Shown here: piece by piece, positions 35,964-46,173 of the stretch
Numbering within the stretch: position 1 is the first letter of the stretch
Layout: every line of letters starts with the position of its first letter
Assembly (NCBI RefSeq): GCF_001423945.1
Contig: NZ_LMPU01000008.1
Coordinates: 62,001 to 126,000, forward strand
Origin: Pedobacter sp. Leaf194
Lineage (GTDB): Bacteria > Bacteroidota > Bacteroidia > Sphingobacteriales > Sphingobacteriaceae
Length of the DNA: 64,000 bases
Direction of reading: 5' to 3'
Notes under the pieces: model-generated
Told to the model about the DNA's origin: nothing
Database searches by the model: none
What the model saw: only the letters and a program-made list of their open reading frames with translations
Translations under genes and position numbers: made by a program

Positions 35964-38915
35964 ATGAGACAAAATTACCACAAGATTATCAAAATGTTGT
36001 TAGTAATGTCGATTATGGCAATACAAACAACCCTATTTGCTCAAAACAGAAGTATTACCGGAAAAGTAATAGATCAATCAGACCAGGGTCCGATACCGGG
36101 AGTGAATATTTTAGTAAAGGGCACAATGAAAAAAGCGGTTAGCGACTCAAAAGGAACTTTTTCAATCATTGATGTATCCAGTGGGGATATATTAATTTTT
36201 TCTTCGATTGGATTTATCACAAAAGAAGTCGCCATATCCAGTGAAAAAAATGGTGTTTTAACTGTTTATCTAGGTCAAAATGCGGAGAAACTGTCGGATG
36301 TGGTCGTGGTCGGTTACGGGACCCAAAAGAAAAGCGATGTTACCGGAGCTGTGGCAACTGTGGACAAAAAAAGGCTACAGGATCTACCGAACACGAACTT
36401 TGCCCAGGCCTTGCAAGGATCAATCCCAGGAATCTCGGTATCTCAGGGTTCCGGGGGGGCTGAAGGAGATGGGGTAGGTATTCGAATCAGAGGGCGTAAT
36501 TCGATAACGGCAAATAGCAATCCATTCATCATTTTAGATGGCGTACCCTACACGGGTGGAATATCGGATATTAATCCAACAGACATAGAATCAATAAACG
36601 TTTTGAAAGATGCTTCTGCCGCTGCCATTTATGGCTCCCGTGGTGCCAATGGTGTAATTATAGTGACCACCAAGAAAGGAACCAGAGGAAAACCTGTTAT
36701 TTCTTATGATGGTTTTTATGGAATACAGAACATCGCTAATCTGCCAAGGATTTTAACACCAGAAGAATTTTACGATTTCAAGAAACTTAGAGAGCCAAAC
36801 GCAATTACAACATCTGAGCAGGCAGTTTACGATTCGAAAAATTTCCCGGACTGGTTGGATCTGGCAACCAGACAGGGAACACGGATGCAGCATACCCTGG
36901 GTGTAAGTGGCGGGAATGAAAATTCCAGGTATTTTGTCTCTTCGACGTATTTGGATGCAAAGGGGGTTGCGGTGAATGATAACTACAAAAGGCTATCGAC
37001 CAGGGTTAATTTAGAAACGAATGTAACGCCATGGCTAACCTTTAGTTCTAATAATCAATTATCATATAGTGATAGAGATGGTCTGCCCGCGGTATTCAGC
37101 GATGAAAGTGGCGCAGGCGCTTATCGTTTCAATCCATTGACAACGGCATTTAATCCAGATGGCAGTCCTATTATTTATCCCTGGCCGCAAGATTTGTTTT
37201 TTGGCAATCCATTAGCGCCAACGCTTGCAGCAAACACAGATAAATCTTATAAGATAATTACCAACAACTACCTTAACGTTGACATCCCCTTTATTAAAGG
37301 ATTGTCTTACCGAATAAACACTGGTGTAGAATATACCAGGAGAGACATCAATACCTACTATGGATTAAATACAAGGTCTGGCTTACAATCCAAAGGCAAT
37401 CTGGCTATTAGTGGCATTGGAAATTCAAATGTGTTGATCGAAAACATTTTAAACTACAACCAGACTATTGGTAAACATACGATTGCAGTCACTGGCCTTT
37501 ACAGTTATCAGAACGAAATTGCGAGAACAGATAATTTGAGTGCTATGGGATTTCCAAACGATGTCCTAACCTTCTATCAGGCAAATGTAGCAAATGCGCA
37601 AGCTTCAAATGCCGATTTTACCAAACAGGTTAACATATCCCAAATGCTCAGAATAAATTATTCATTCAACAGCAAATATTTACTAACGCTTACTGGCCGC
37701 AGAGATGGCTTCTCTGGATTTGGAAGTGATAATAAATTTGCCTTCTTCCCTACAGTTGCAATTGGCTGGAATATTTCTGATGAAAACTTTATGAAAGATA
37801 ACAAGGTGATAGATAAACTCAAGCTTAGGATATCCTATGGTAGTAATGGAAACCAGGCCATAGCAGCTTACAACACTCTAGCACAGTTAGGGACCAGAAG
37901 TTATGTCGATGGCTCTACAACCTTACCAGGATATATTCCCATTTCTTTAGGTGCATCCAACCTGAAATGGGAAACGACTACGGGGCTGAATATTGGTACT
38001 GATTTCACTTTATTAAATGGCAGAATCGATGGCTCAGTTGAGTTTTATTCCAAAAACACGAAAGACTTGTTGCTACGAAGAGCGATATCTTCGGTTCACG
38101 GGATATCTAACATTGTTCAAAACTTAGGCAAAACCTCTAATAAGGGGTTCGAGTTTGGTGTAAACACGGTAAACGTGAAGGCGAAAGATTTTACATGGAC
38201 GAGTAATCTTAATTTCTCAATTAATCGCAACAAAATAAAAGAGTTATACGGTGATGGTAAAAATGATACCTTAAATGGTTGGTTTTTAGGGCAACCGATT
38301 GATGTAAACTTCGCTTATAAGTTCGATGGGGTGTGGCAAAGCGGTGATGATTTAACTAAATCGCCACAGCCAAATACCTTACCTGGCTATGCTAAGGTGG
38401 CAGATATTAACGGCGATGGAAAAATTACGGTGAATAACGACAGGACGATTATTGGCAGCAGACAGCCCGACTTTATTTATGGAATCGGCAATAATTTTAA
38501 ATACAAAAATATTTCGCTCTATTTATTTATACAGGGCGTCAAGGGAACAAGTAGAAGAAATGACATCTACTCGGACAATGTTCAAAATGGTGTGCGAAAT
38601 AATACTTATCTTAAAAATTGGTGGTCTCCTACAAACCCAAGTAATGAGTACTGGTCTAATTCACTTGGATCAAATCTTTATAATGTCGGAATTTTCGAGA
38701 GCGACAGCTATGCACGTCTAAAGGATGCATCTCTTGCTTATGATTTTTCATCTGCCTTATTAAAGCAGATGAAGATTTCAAGGCTAAAGATATATGCAAG
38801 TGCAAGAAACCTATTCACAATAACGAAATGGAAAGGTCTCGATCCGGAACTGAGCAATCAAGAAGGAATACCGCTACAGAAAGAATTTATTTTCGGACTT
38901 AACATTAGTCTATAA
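35964..38915 (+). CDS. susC-like: SusC/RagA-family TonB-dependent transporter (PUL 2)
   Basis: This 983-residue outer-membrane importer has a signal peptide (MLLVMSIMAIQTTLFAQ) and a carboxypeptidase-like domain (ITGKVIDQSDQGPIPGVNIL). The SusC motif is VVVVGYGTQKKSDVTGAVAT. The plug follows (IRIRGRNSITANSNPFIILDG, read in two pieces, and DASAAAIYGSRGANGVIIVT), then the barrel ending IFGLNISL. It pairs with the SusD 16 bases downstream to import oligosaccharides from the rhamnose-containing substrate of this locus. Somewhat short for the family but complete. Confidence 0.95.
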   Translation: MRQNYHKIIKMLLVMSIMAIQTTLFAQNRSITGKVIDQSDQGPIPGVNILVKGTMKKAVSDSKGTFSIIDVSSGDILIFSSIGFITKEVAISSEKNGVLTVYLGQNAEKLSDVVVVGYGTQKKSDVTGAVATVDKKRLQDLPNTNFAQALQGSIPGISVSQGSGGAEGDGVGIRIRGRNSITANSNPFIILDGVPYTGGISDINPTDIESINVLKDASAAAIYGSRGANGVIIVTTKKGTRGKPVISYDGFYGIQNIANLPRILTPEEFYDFKKLREPNAITTSEQAVYDSKNFPDWLDLATRQGTRMQHTLGVSGGNENSRYFVSSTYLDAKGVAVNDNYKRLSTRVNLETNVTPWLTFSSNNQLSYSDRDGLPAVFSDESGAGAYRFNPLTTAFNPDGSPIIYPWPQDLFFGNPLAPTLAANTDKSYKIITNNYLNVDIPFIKGLSYRINTGVEYTRRDINTYYGLNTRSGLQSKGNLAISGIGNSNVLIENILNYNQTIGKHTIAVTGLYSYQNEIARTDNLSAMGFPNDVLTFYQANVANAQASNADFTKQVNISQMLRINYSFNSKYLLTLTGRRDGFSGFGSDNKFAFFPTVAIGWNISDENFMKDNKVIDKLKLRISYGSNGNQAIAAYNTLAQLGTRSYVDGSTTLPGYIPISLGASNLKWETTTGLNIGTDFTLLNGRIDGSVEFYSKNTKDLLLRRAISSVHGISNIVQNLGKTSNKGFEFGVNTVNVKAKDFTWTSNLNFSINRNKIKELYGDGKNDTLNGWFLGQPIDVNFAYKFDGVWQSGDDLTKSPQPNTLPGYAKVADINGDGKITVNNDRTIIGSRQPDFIYGIGNNFKYKNISLYLFIQGVKGTSRRNDIYSDNVQNGVRNNTYLKNWWSPTNPSNEYWSNSLGSNLYNVGIFESDSYARLKDASLAYDFSSALLKQMKISRLKIYASARNLFTITKWKGLDPELSNQEGIPLQKEFIFGLNISL

Positions 38916-38931
38916 TTTAAAAAAAAATATT

Positions 38932-40557
38932 ATGAAAAGATATAACATCATTCTATTTAGCCTTACAATCATCGGCTTTGTTGGCTGCAAGAAAAGTGTG
39001 CTTGATGAAAATGCGCCTAGTAAGATTTTGGCAGATAATCTATACGTTAACAAAGCTGGATTTGATTCAGGCATCAACGGACTGTACGATGAAGTTAGAA
39101 GATCTCGTTCGGGTGCCGTGCTGGGAACGATTAACGATATGATGACTACTTCTGCATTTATTGGGACAGATAATGCATATGGTAACTATGGCGGAACTGG
39201 AAATACAACGGAAGGGATTTTTAATGATTGGGGAGTACTTAATAATCCGGGAGCCACTTTACACCGGATTGAATGGGCATGGCTCTACGAAACAATAAAT
39301 GCTGCCAATACCATTATTGGCAGAGCAGAAAACCCCGCTGTAATCTGGACAGAAGCAGATAAAAACAGTACTCTTGCAGAGGCACGGGCAATAAGAGCCT
39401 GGTGTTATCGCCATCTTACTTATCTATGGGGAGATGTTCCACTTAACCTTACCGAGTCATCTGGCACAACCATTAAAACCGATTGGGAACGAACAAAACT
39501 AGCCGATGTTCGAAAATCGATGGAAGCAGATTGGCTTTTTGCAGAGCAATATTTACCTGTTACCTCTACCCTTCAGGGAAAAATTTTAAAAGGAGCCGTT
39601 CAGCACTATCTTTCAGAACTTTATTTAGCCGAAGGAAAAAATGAACTGGCAAGGGATTATGCTTTAAAGGTGACGACTAACGTTAACTATAAACTGGTTA
39701 CCAATCGTTACGGCGTTAACGCAGCCAAACCTGGAACGGCTTTTTCTGACCTATTTTTAGACGGAAACAGCAATAGAAATCAGGGCAATACGGAGGCACT
39801 GTGGGTGTTACAGGCGGAACTTAATGTAGTTGGGGGGGAACCCCAAAACTTGATGCGGAGATATTGGGTTAACCGATACTATTCGCTGATTGTAGGCGGG
39901 AAAAGTCCATTTTTAGTTGCCGCAGAGAATGGAGGAAGAGGTATTGGCCGATTTGGACCTACTAAATGGGCATTGAGCATTTATCCTGCTGGCGATGACC
40001 GGGGATCTGATTTTGCCTGGAGATTTTCTTTTGTCGTGAACAATCCTGCAGGAATTCCAGCAGGATATCCCCTTGGGAGCACCTATATTTTAGATCGGAG
40101 CTCAAATGAAAAAGTAAATAATCCAAATTGGCCTAACACCCGCAAATGGGACTATACAAGCCCGGTAAATGTAAATGAAGACCGCGCCTATAATGATCAA
40201 AGTTATATCCGCTCGGCCGAAACTTATCTGTTGCTTGCAGAAGCTTACTTTAAGTTGTCCGACCTTAATAATGCGGCAATTGCGATAAATGCTTTACGTT
40301 CGCGAGCCCACGCACCATTAATCAGCGCTGGAGATGTTACACTGGATTTCATTTTAGATGAGCGTTCCAGGGAATTGTTTTCCGAGGAAGAGCGTCGCTA
40401 CACCCTGGTTAGAACAGGAAAGTACATTGAAAGAGTAAAAAAATATAACGTTATTTCAGCATCAAAAATTACCGAAAGAGATGCGTTACTTCCAATTCCC
40501 CAGGATGTTATAAATGCCAACTTGGGTAAGCCGATGGCAAACAACCCAGGTTACTAA
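38932..40557 (+). CDS. susD-like: SusD/RagB-family lipoprotein (PUL 2)
   Basis: This 541-residue surface lipoprotein (IIGFVGCKKS) has SusD features: LDENAPSKILADNLYVNKAG at the N terminus, helices around AEARAIRAWCYRHLTYLWGD and DVPLNLTE, and the C-terminal LRSRAHAPLIS and FILDERSRELFSEEERRYTL. It forms the lid of the SusCD complex. Between its stop and the GH78 gene lies a stem-loop that may lower expression of the enzymes relative to the transporter. Confidence 0.93.
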   Translation: MKRYNIILFSLTIIGFVGCKKSVLDENAPSKILADNLYVNKAGFDSGINGLYDEVRRSRSGAVLGTINDMMTTSAFIGTDNAYGNYGGTGNTTEGIFNDWGVLNNPGATLHRIEWAWLYETINAANTIIGRAENPAVIWTEADKNSTLAEARAIRAWCYRHLTYLWGDVPLNLTESSGTTIKTDWERTKLADVRKSMEADWLFAEQYLPVTSTLQGKILKGAVQHYLSELYLAEGKNELARDYALKVTTNVNYKLVTNRYGVNAAKPGTAFSDLFLDGNSNRNQGNTEALWVLQAELNVVGGEPQNLMRRYWVNRYYSLIVGGKSPFLVAAENGGRGIGRFGPTKWALSIYPAGDDRGSDFAWRFSFVVNNPAGIPAGYPLGSTYILDRSSNEKVNNPNWPNTRKWDYTSPVNVNEDRAYNDQSYIRSAETYLLLAEAYFKLSDLNNAAIAINALRSRAHAPLISAGDVTLDFILDERSRELFSEEERRYTLVRTGKYIERVKKYNVISASKITERDALLPIPQDVINANLGKPMANNPGY

Positions 40558-40565
40558 TTTGGAGT

Positions 40566-40594
40566 GGGTAGGATATACTTTTGACATCCTACCC
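40566..40594 (+). promoter_or_regulatory. Intercistronic stem-loop between susD and GH78
   Basis: A perfect 9-bp GC-containing stem (40566-40574 with 40586-40594) encloses an 11-base loop, 8 bases after the susD stop. No clean T run follows, so partial termination or a 3'-end stabiliser of the susCD message are both possible. Confidence 0.55.
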
Positions 40595-40644
40595 TTCCAT
40601 AATTTATAGCTCCCGAGTTTCTGCAAACCAAGATCCTTTAGTTA

Positions 40645-43600
40645 ATGAAAATAATACTACTAAGAATAATTTATTGCTGTACAGTAGTTTTCCAAACCTC
40701 CGCTCTGGCGCAAAGACCTCAATCATTAGAGTGTGAATATCAAGCCAGTCCAATAAATATCGATAAGCAAATACCATTTCTAGGGTGGAAAACAGCGTCA
40801 AAAAAAGTTGGTGGTTTTCAAACTGCTTATCAAATAGTCGTCTCTTCCTCAAAGGCGCAACTTGAGAAAAACACAGGAGATATCTGGGATAGCGGCAAAG
40901 TGATTTCCTCTGAAAGTTTTCAAATTGCATTTCAGGGGAAGCTTCTGAAATCATCAACCAGATATTACTGGAAAGTTCGCATTTGGAATAACGAAGATCG
41001 CAGGTCGTTATGGAGCCAGGCTTCCTTTTGGGAGATGGGTTTACTTCAACAAGGGGATTGGAAGGCAAAATGGATAACAGCATCTCAGTGGTCTGTACCA
41101 AAGGAGTTCAGTCCAAAGGGTTTAGAGATGCCATCAAAAGGGGGATTTGCAGATGTAGATTTGGGAAAAGAATATCAGATTGATGAGGTCAGGATCATTT
41201 GCGAAGATGAACATAGCTTCCCAAAAAAAATGAGTTTAGAATTATCCAATACCTTACTCTTCGAAAAACCAAAAATATTAGTTGAATACCCTTTAAATAA
41301 AAATTATAATCTTCGAAGCGGAACTCTTTCTTATAAAACAAAAGATGCCATTGCAAGATTTATTCGCTTGAAAATCCCTGCGGATACCAGCCGAAAGGCA
41401 GACTTTTTAATCAGGCAGCTAATTGTAATTTCCGGAGGAAAAAATGTTGCGTTGAAAAAATTTACCAGAGAGCAAGGAACCAATTGGAGTAGAGGCCATG
41501 CTGTTTTTATGGTGGATGGTATGCCATCAGTATTTGACAACAAAAAAGGCAAATCCTGTCCAATTACAGCGGCACCTATTTTGCGTAAAACTTTTATTTT
41601 GAAAGAAAAGCCTGTCAGCGCGAAAATATATTATGCTGCCCTTGGAATGGCAGAAGTTCAAATAAATGGCAAAGCGGTCAGTGGAGATAAACTTGGCCCA
41701 CCTTTTAGCGATTACGCTAAAAGGATTATCTACGTTGCAGAAGATATCAGTAGACAACTGCGTATTGGAGAAAATATCGTTGGTACAATTTTGGCAAATG
41801 GATATTTTAGTCCTCCCTCTCGTGGATTTGGGAAAAGACATGGCGGTCAGGGTATGCCCCAAGTAATGGTTCAGCTGGAGCTTACTTTCAAAAATGGCAA
41901 AAAACAAACTATAGTTTCCGATAAAGACTGGAAGTGGGAAGTTTCCAAAATACAAATGAATGACCTGTGGATCGGCTATGCAGAGAACAGAAATCTAGAG
42001 TCGGTGGGTTGGGGAAAAAGAGGGTTTGACGATTCCCAGTGGTCAAATGTCGCGGTTTCTGAAGGTATGTCTGGAAAGTTAACAGCGGAAATTACACCAA
42101 AAGTAAAACGAATAAGCCGCACCTATCCGGATTCGTTAAGTGGAAATGAATTCTTTTTTAAAACCTTAACTGCGGGCTTACCTCAACTGCAGCTTACTGG
42201 ACATAAGAACCAGCACGTAACGATAAAAAGTTTTGGAACCGACCAGATTAAATTGCCTGATTTCGATTATATACTTGCAAAAGATGGAAAAACAATTCTT
42301 TCACCAGATTTCACCATTTCGGCCGGATCTACGTCAATGGTGGTTCAGGGACTATCAGAGCCTTTAAAATTAAAACAGCTTTCTATAATTCAATTTAATG
42401 CGGCACTAAAATCTACCTCAGGCTTTGAATGTTCTAACAACTATTTAAATGACCTTTACCAGATGACAAAAAAAACCTACCAGCGTTATGCTTTTCATTT
42501 TCCGGCTGATCCAAGTAGAGAAAAACAAGGCTGGACACAAGATGCGCAAAATATGTTTTCTGCGGGTGCTTATCTTTTCGATGTGAGAACCTTTTATAAA
42601 AATTGGTGGCAGGATATGGCGGACAATCAGGATGAGCAAGGTTACCTGGGATCTGTTGTTCCGCTGGTAAACCGGCAGGTTTACGATTGGAATTCACCCT
42701 GGTGGAGTGGTGCATTAGTGTACCTACCCTGGTTTTATTACAACCGTTATGGTGATTCAGATTTTCTGATGAAGGCCTACCAACCCATGAAGAGTTATGT
42801 TAACTTTCTTCAAAAGATGACCTTGAGGGGAGGTGGAGCTATATGGAATGAATATCCTTATTTTTCCCAGAATTTGAACGCCTCTGCTGCCAGGGAAAAA
42901 ATGATGATCTGGAATGGTGCAGGAGATTGGCAAAATCCTTATACGATGACACAATTTGCGGTATCTGCCCCACAGACGGCTATGCCCGCGTTTTATCTTT
43001 ACGCCAGGGTCGTCGCAAAAACAGCAAGCTTAATGGGGGATACAAAGCAGGACCGATTCTACAACAATATGGCTGATACGATTAAGCACCGATTTAATAC
43101 TAAATATTTTAACGCCACAACTGGTCTGTATGGTACAGATTCCAAAAATCAAACGGCAATCGTATTGCCTCTGGCATTGGGGATGGTGGACACCTTGAAT
43201 GAAAAAAAAGTGAATCTAAGTTTAATTAAAGCGATAATAGCACATGATGGTCACATTGGGACAGGGTTTGTGGCATCTTCATTTCTTTTACATCAGCTCG
43301 CAAAAAACAGGGATTCTAGAATTGCAAATGAGCTGGTTAATAAGCAAGACTATCCGAGCTGGAATACGCTCGTCAGAAACGGCGTTTTGATGGAAAACTG
43401 GAAAGGAAAAGGTGTACAAATGCCATCCTCCGGCGGCCAGATTGGTGCCTGGTTTATTGAATCTGTATTAGGCATTCAAGAGGATGAGCGTTCACCTGGG
43501 TTTAAAAACTTCATCCTCTCCCCTCAACCCGATCCGGCAACAGGCTTGATTTGGGCAACTGGCTATTATGATAGTCCTTATGGGAGGATACTCAGCAAAT

Positions 43601-43821
43601 GGAAATATCAAAAAGCTGATTTTTATTTTGAACTCATCGTACCTTTTAATAGTACAGCGACTGTAATTATTCCGGCAAATGATTATCAGTCCATTACCGA
43701 ATCCGATGAACCAGTCGGTAAAAATCCCCACATTCGTTTGATTCAGATGAAGGATAAAACCGCTAAGCTTAAAGTTTTATCTGGCCGATATCGATTTATT
43801 TCCAAAAAAATAAAAATATGA
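40645..43821 (+). CDS. GH78-family alpha-L-rhamnosidase
   Basis: This 1058-residue exported enzyme has a signal peptide (IIYCCTVVFQTSALAQ) and the multi-domain layout of GH78. The N-terminal Fn3-like domain contains LECEYQASPINIDKQIPFLG and SSTRYYWKVRIWN. An inserted F5/8-type region spans about residues 155-270. The rhamnosidase N domain (IYYAALGMAEVQINGKAVSG) follows, then the (alpha/alpha)6 barrel from about 590 and a C-terminal beta domain. The usual catalytic stretch D-C-P-x-R-E...G-D reads ADPSREKQGWTQD here: the acid Glu and distal Asp align, while the first Asp is shifted by one. It removes alpha-linked L-rhamnose in the periplasm. Its last four bases overlap the next gene (ATGA). Confidence 0.9.
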   Translation: MKIILLRIIYCCTVVFQTSALAQRPQSLECEYQASPINIDKQIPFLGWKTASKKVGGFQTAYQIVVSSSKAQLEKNTGDIWDSGKVISSESFQIAFQGKLLKSSTRYYWKVRIWNNEDRRSLWSQASFWEMGLLQQGDWKAKWITASQWSVPKEFSPKGLEMPSKGGFADVDLGKEYQIDEVRIICEDEHSFPKKMSLELSNTLLFEKPKILVEYPLNKNYNLRSGTLSYKTKDAIARFIRLKIPADTSRKADFLIRQLIVISGGKNVALKKFTREQGTNWSRGHAVFMVDGMPSVFDNKKGKSCPITAAPILRKTFILKEKPVSAKIYYAALGMAEVQINGKAVSGDKLGPPFSDYAKRIIYVAEDISRQLRIGENIVGTILANGYFSPPSRGFGKRHGGQGMPQVMVQLELTFKNGKKQTIVSDKDWKWEVSKIQMNDLWIGYAENRNLESVGWGKRGFDDSQWSNVAVSEGMSGKLTAEITPKVKRISRTYPDSLSGNEFFFKTLTAGLPQLQLTGHKNQHVTIKSFGTDQIKLPDFDYILAKDGKTILSPDFTISAGSTSMVVQGLSEPLKLKQLSIIQFNAALKSTSGFECSNNYLNDLYQMTKKTYQRYAFHFPADPSREKQGWTQDAQNMFSAGAYLFDVRTFYKNWWQDMADNQDEQGYLGSVVPLVNRQVYDWNSPWWSGALVYLPWFYYNRYGDSDFLMKAYQPMKSYVNFLQKMTLRGGGAIWNEYPYFSQNLNASAAREKMMIWNGAGDWQNPYTMTQFAVSAPQTAMPAFYLYARVVAKTASLMGDTKQDRFYNNMADTIKHRFNTKYFNATTGLYGTDSKNQTAIVLPLALGMVDTLNEKKVNLSLIKAIIAHDGHIGTGFVASSFLLHQLAKNRDSRIANELVNKQDYPSWNTLVRNGVLMENWKGKGVQMPSSGGQIGAWFIESVLGIQEDERSPGFKNFILSPQPDPATGLIWATGYYDSPYGRILSKWKYQKADFYFELIVPFNSTATVIIPANDYQSITESDEPVGKNPHIRLIQMKDKTAKLKVLSGRYRFISKKIKI

Positions 43822-46103
43822 TACATCCCGTTAGAGTACTGATGATTGTTTCTTTTTTCTGCGCATTTTCGTTATCTGCCAATGCCGATTCTTCCATCAA
43901 GGAGGAGATCAATTGGGCTAAATTTTTATCTAAACACGATTTAGTTTTCGACAAAATGCCAGAGCGCTGGGAGGAGGCGCCCTACTTTGGAAACGGATTT
44001 ATCGGCTCTATGGTTTATGGGACCCTGGGCTCAGAGAAAACAATTAACATACAAATTTTTCGCACAGATGTGCAGGACCATCGTAATGAGTCTGCTGGAT
44101 GGGCCGCGTATTCGAGGCCAAGACTAATGATTGGACATTTCGAACTGACCACGAAAGGAAAAATAAAAACAACCTCATTCAGACAAAGACTGTACACTGC
44201 AGATTTATATGGGGATATTACAACAACTGCCGGAGTGATAAAGCTGCATCATTTTGTATCTGCAGAAAGCGATGCCATTTATACCAAACTGGATTGCAAA
44301 GGTATGGAATCCTACACCATTAAGTGGATTCCACAGGAGGCAAAATCGACCAGAAGGATTTTATTCCCAGATAAAAAAGAAATTATAACAAAGTATGCTG
44401 ATGCTTACGGAAATCAATATAATGGATTACTAAATGTCTACCAGCCAAATCCTTCAAGCATAATAAAAGAAATCGGCCCTATTTTTACCTGCACGCAGAA
44501 TTTGCTCGCGGGCGGACAATATGTTGTCGGAATGAGAAAAAAACAAATTTCTTCAAACACAACGCTGTTGGTGATGACTATAAAACAGTCCTATCCGCAA
44601 ATGAATGCGCAGGCGCAGGTAATGAAAATGCTATCGCATAAAACAACTGATATCGGCGAGGCTTTTATTAGACACAAAATTTGGTGGAATAACTTTTATA
44701 AAAAAAGTTTTCTCAGTATTTCTGATAAAAAAATGGAGCGCCTCTACTGGTTACAGCTCTATAAAATAGGATCTGCAAATAGAGCTAACGGGCCAATAAT
44801 GGATACTTCCGGTCCCTGGTTACAAGATACACCCTGGCCATATATTACTTGGGATTTAAATGTACAGTTATGCTATTGGATGATGAATACATCAAACCAT
44901 GTGGATCTCGCCTACTCGCTTCCTAACTCACTAGCCAGAAATGCCAGCCAACTTATTAAAAATGTTTTCCCCATAGCGTGGAGAAAAGACGCTGCATATT
45001 TGCCTTTGGCAACAGCGCAGGATTTAAAGGGTAGTGCAAATGATGATAAAAGGTATAAAAACCTACATTCCAATCTACCTTGGGCTATGCATAATGTCTG
45101 GTTGATGTACAGACACAACATGGATCAAACATTTCTGCGAGATAAATGCTATCCTCTCCTTAAAAGGAGCATGGCCTACTACATTCATTTACTCAAAAAG
45201 GATAGTGATGGAAATTATTATCTGCCGGTTGGATATTCACCAGAATATCCAGGTAAATCTGTTGGAGAAGCCGGAGAGGCAAGAAATACAAATATAGATT
45301 TAGCGCTGATGCGATGGGGATTGGGTACTCTTCTTGAGTGTGCGGATCTGTTAAACCTTGACAGGCAACAAAAACATATTTGGGCAGACATTCTCAATAA
45401 ATTAGCTGATTACCCTATTGATGAAACTGGTTTTATGATTGGCGATAAAATGCCATACCTGCAAGCGCACCGTCATTATTCTCACCTACTGATGATTTAT
45501 CCGCTTTACGTGTTTAACATAGATACCCCAGGCAATAAAGCTATTATTGAACGTTCGCTTGATACCTGGATGAAAGAAAGTGAAAAATTACAAGGCTACA
45601 GTTTTACCGGAGCTGCATCTATAGCTGCTTCCATTGGTGAAGGCAACCAGGCAATTAAATATTTGAGCAGGCTTAATGAATTTTTACTACCAAATGGGTT
45701 GTATAAAGAGAAAGGACCCTGTTTTGAAACACCTCTTTCTGCTGGAAAATCTATTCAGGATATGTTACTTCAGTCCTGGGGAAACAAAATCAGGATTTTC
45801 CCTGCCGTTCCAAACAGTTGGAAAGCCGTTAACTTTCATAAGTGGATTGCCGAAGGCGGATTTGAAGTCAGCGCCAAATTTTGCTCAGATCAAATCGAGT
45901 TCATATCCGTCAAAAGTTTAGCCGGCAGCCCGTGTGTAGTGAAAGCAAATATAAAAGGCTTTAAAGCCACCGTTAATGGTCGCGCTGTTTCATTGACTGA
46001 AATAACAAAGGATACTTACCGATTCGCACTGAGAAAAAATGACAGGCTTCAGATAACGCCATCAACTACTTCCAAACCTATCAAGATAATGGATGTCAAT
46101 TGA
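43818..46103 (+). CDS. GH95-like (alpha/alpha)6 glycosidase
   Basis: This 761-residue exported protein (signal peptide FFCAFSLSANA) resembles GH95 alpha-L-fucosidases/galactosidases. The N-terminal beta domain begins with WEEAPYFGNGFIGSMVYG. The barrel contains TPWPYITWDLNVQLCYW, LPVGYSPEYPG (position of the general acid Glu), the ARNTNIDLALMRWGLG helix and QAHRHYSHLLMIYPL. The Asn-x-Asn catalytic-base motif of classical GH95 fucosidases reads Asp-Leu-Asn, as in a divergent subgroup, so the substrate may be another L-sugar. It is translationally coupled (ATGA) to the GH78 gene and ends PUL 2 at the shared terminator. Confidence 0.72.
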   Translation: MIHPVRVLMIVSFFCAFSLSANADSSIKEEINWAKFLSKHDLVFDKMPERWEEAPYFGNGFIGSMVYGTLGSEKTINIQIFRTDVQDHRNESAGWAAYSRPRLMIGHFELTTKGKIKTTSFRQRLYTADLYGDITTTAGVIKLHHFVSAESDAIYTKLDCKGMESYTIKWIPQEAKSTRRILFPDKKEIITKYADAYGNQYNGLLNVYQPNPSSIIKEIGPIFTCTQNLLAGGQYVVGMRKKQISSNTTLLVMTIKQSYPQMNAQAQVMKMLSHKTTDIGEAFIRHKIWWNNFYKKSFLSISDKKMERLYWLQLYKIGSANRANGPIMDTSGPWLQDTPWPYITWDLNVQLCYWMMNTSNHVDLAYSLPNSLARNASQLIKNVFPIAWRKDAAYLPLATAQDLKGSANDDKRYKNLHSNLPWAMHNVWLMYRHNMDQTFLRDKCYPLLKRSMAYYIHLLKKDSDGNYYLPVGYSPEYPGKSVGEAGEARNTNIDLALMRWGLGTLLECADLLNLDRQQKHIWADILNKLADYPIDETGFMIGDKMPYLQAHRHYSHLLMIYPLYVFNIDTPGNKAIIERSLDTWMKESEKLQGYSFTGAASIAASIGEGNQAIKYLSRLNEFLLPNGLYKEKGPCFETPLSAGKSIQDMLLQSWGNKIRIFPAVPNSWKAVNFHKWIAEGGFEVSAKFCSDQIEFISVKSLAGSPCVVKANIKGFKATVNGRAVSLTEITKDTYRFALRKNDRLQITPSTTSKPIKIMDVN

Positions 46104-46114
46104 TATTCTAAATT

Positions 46115-46151
46115 AAAAAAGACAAATGGTCTAAACCATTTTGTCTTTTTT
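46115..46151. terminator. Bidirectional terminator where PUL 2 and PUL 3 converge
   Basis: Arms 46115-46130 and 46135-46151 form a long stem with one bulged base and a CTAA loop. It is A-rich on the left and T-rich on the right, so both strands read as intrinsic terminators. Confidence 0.9.
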
Positions 46152-46173
46152 AATTAGTAGGCGGCTTATAGCT

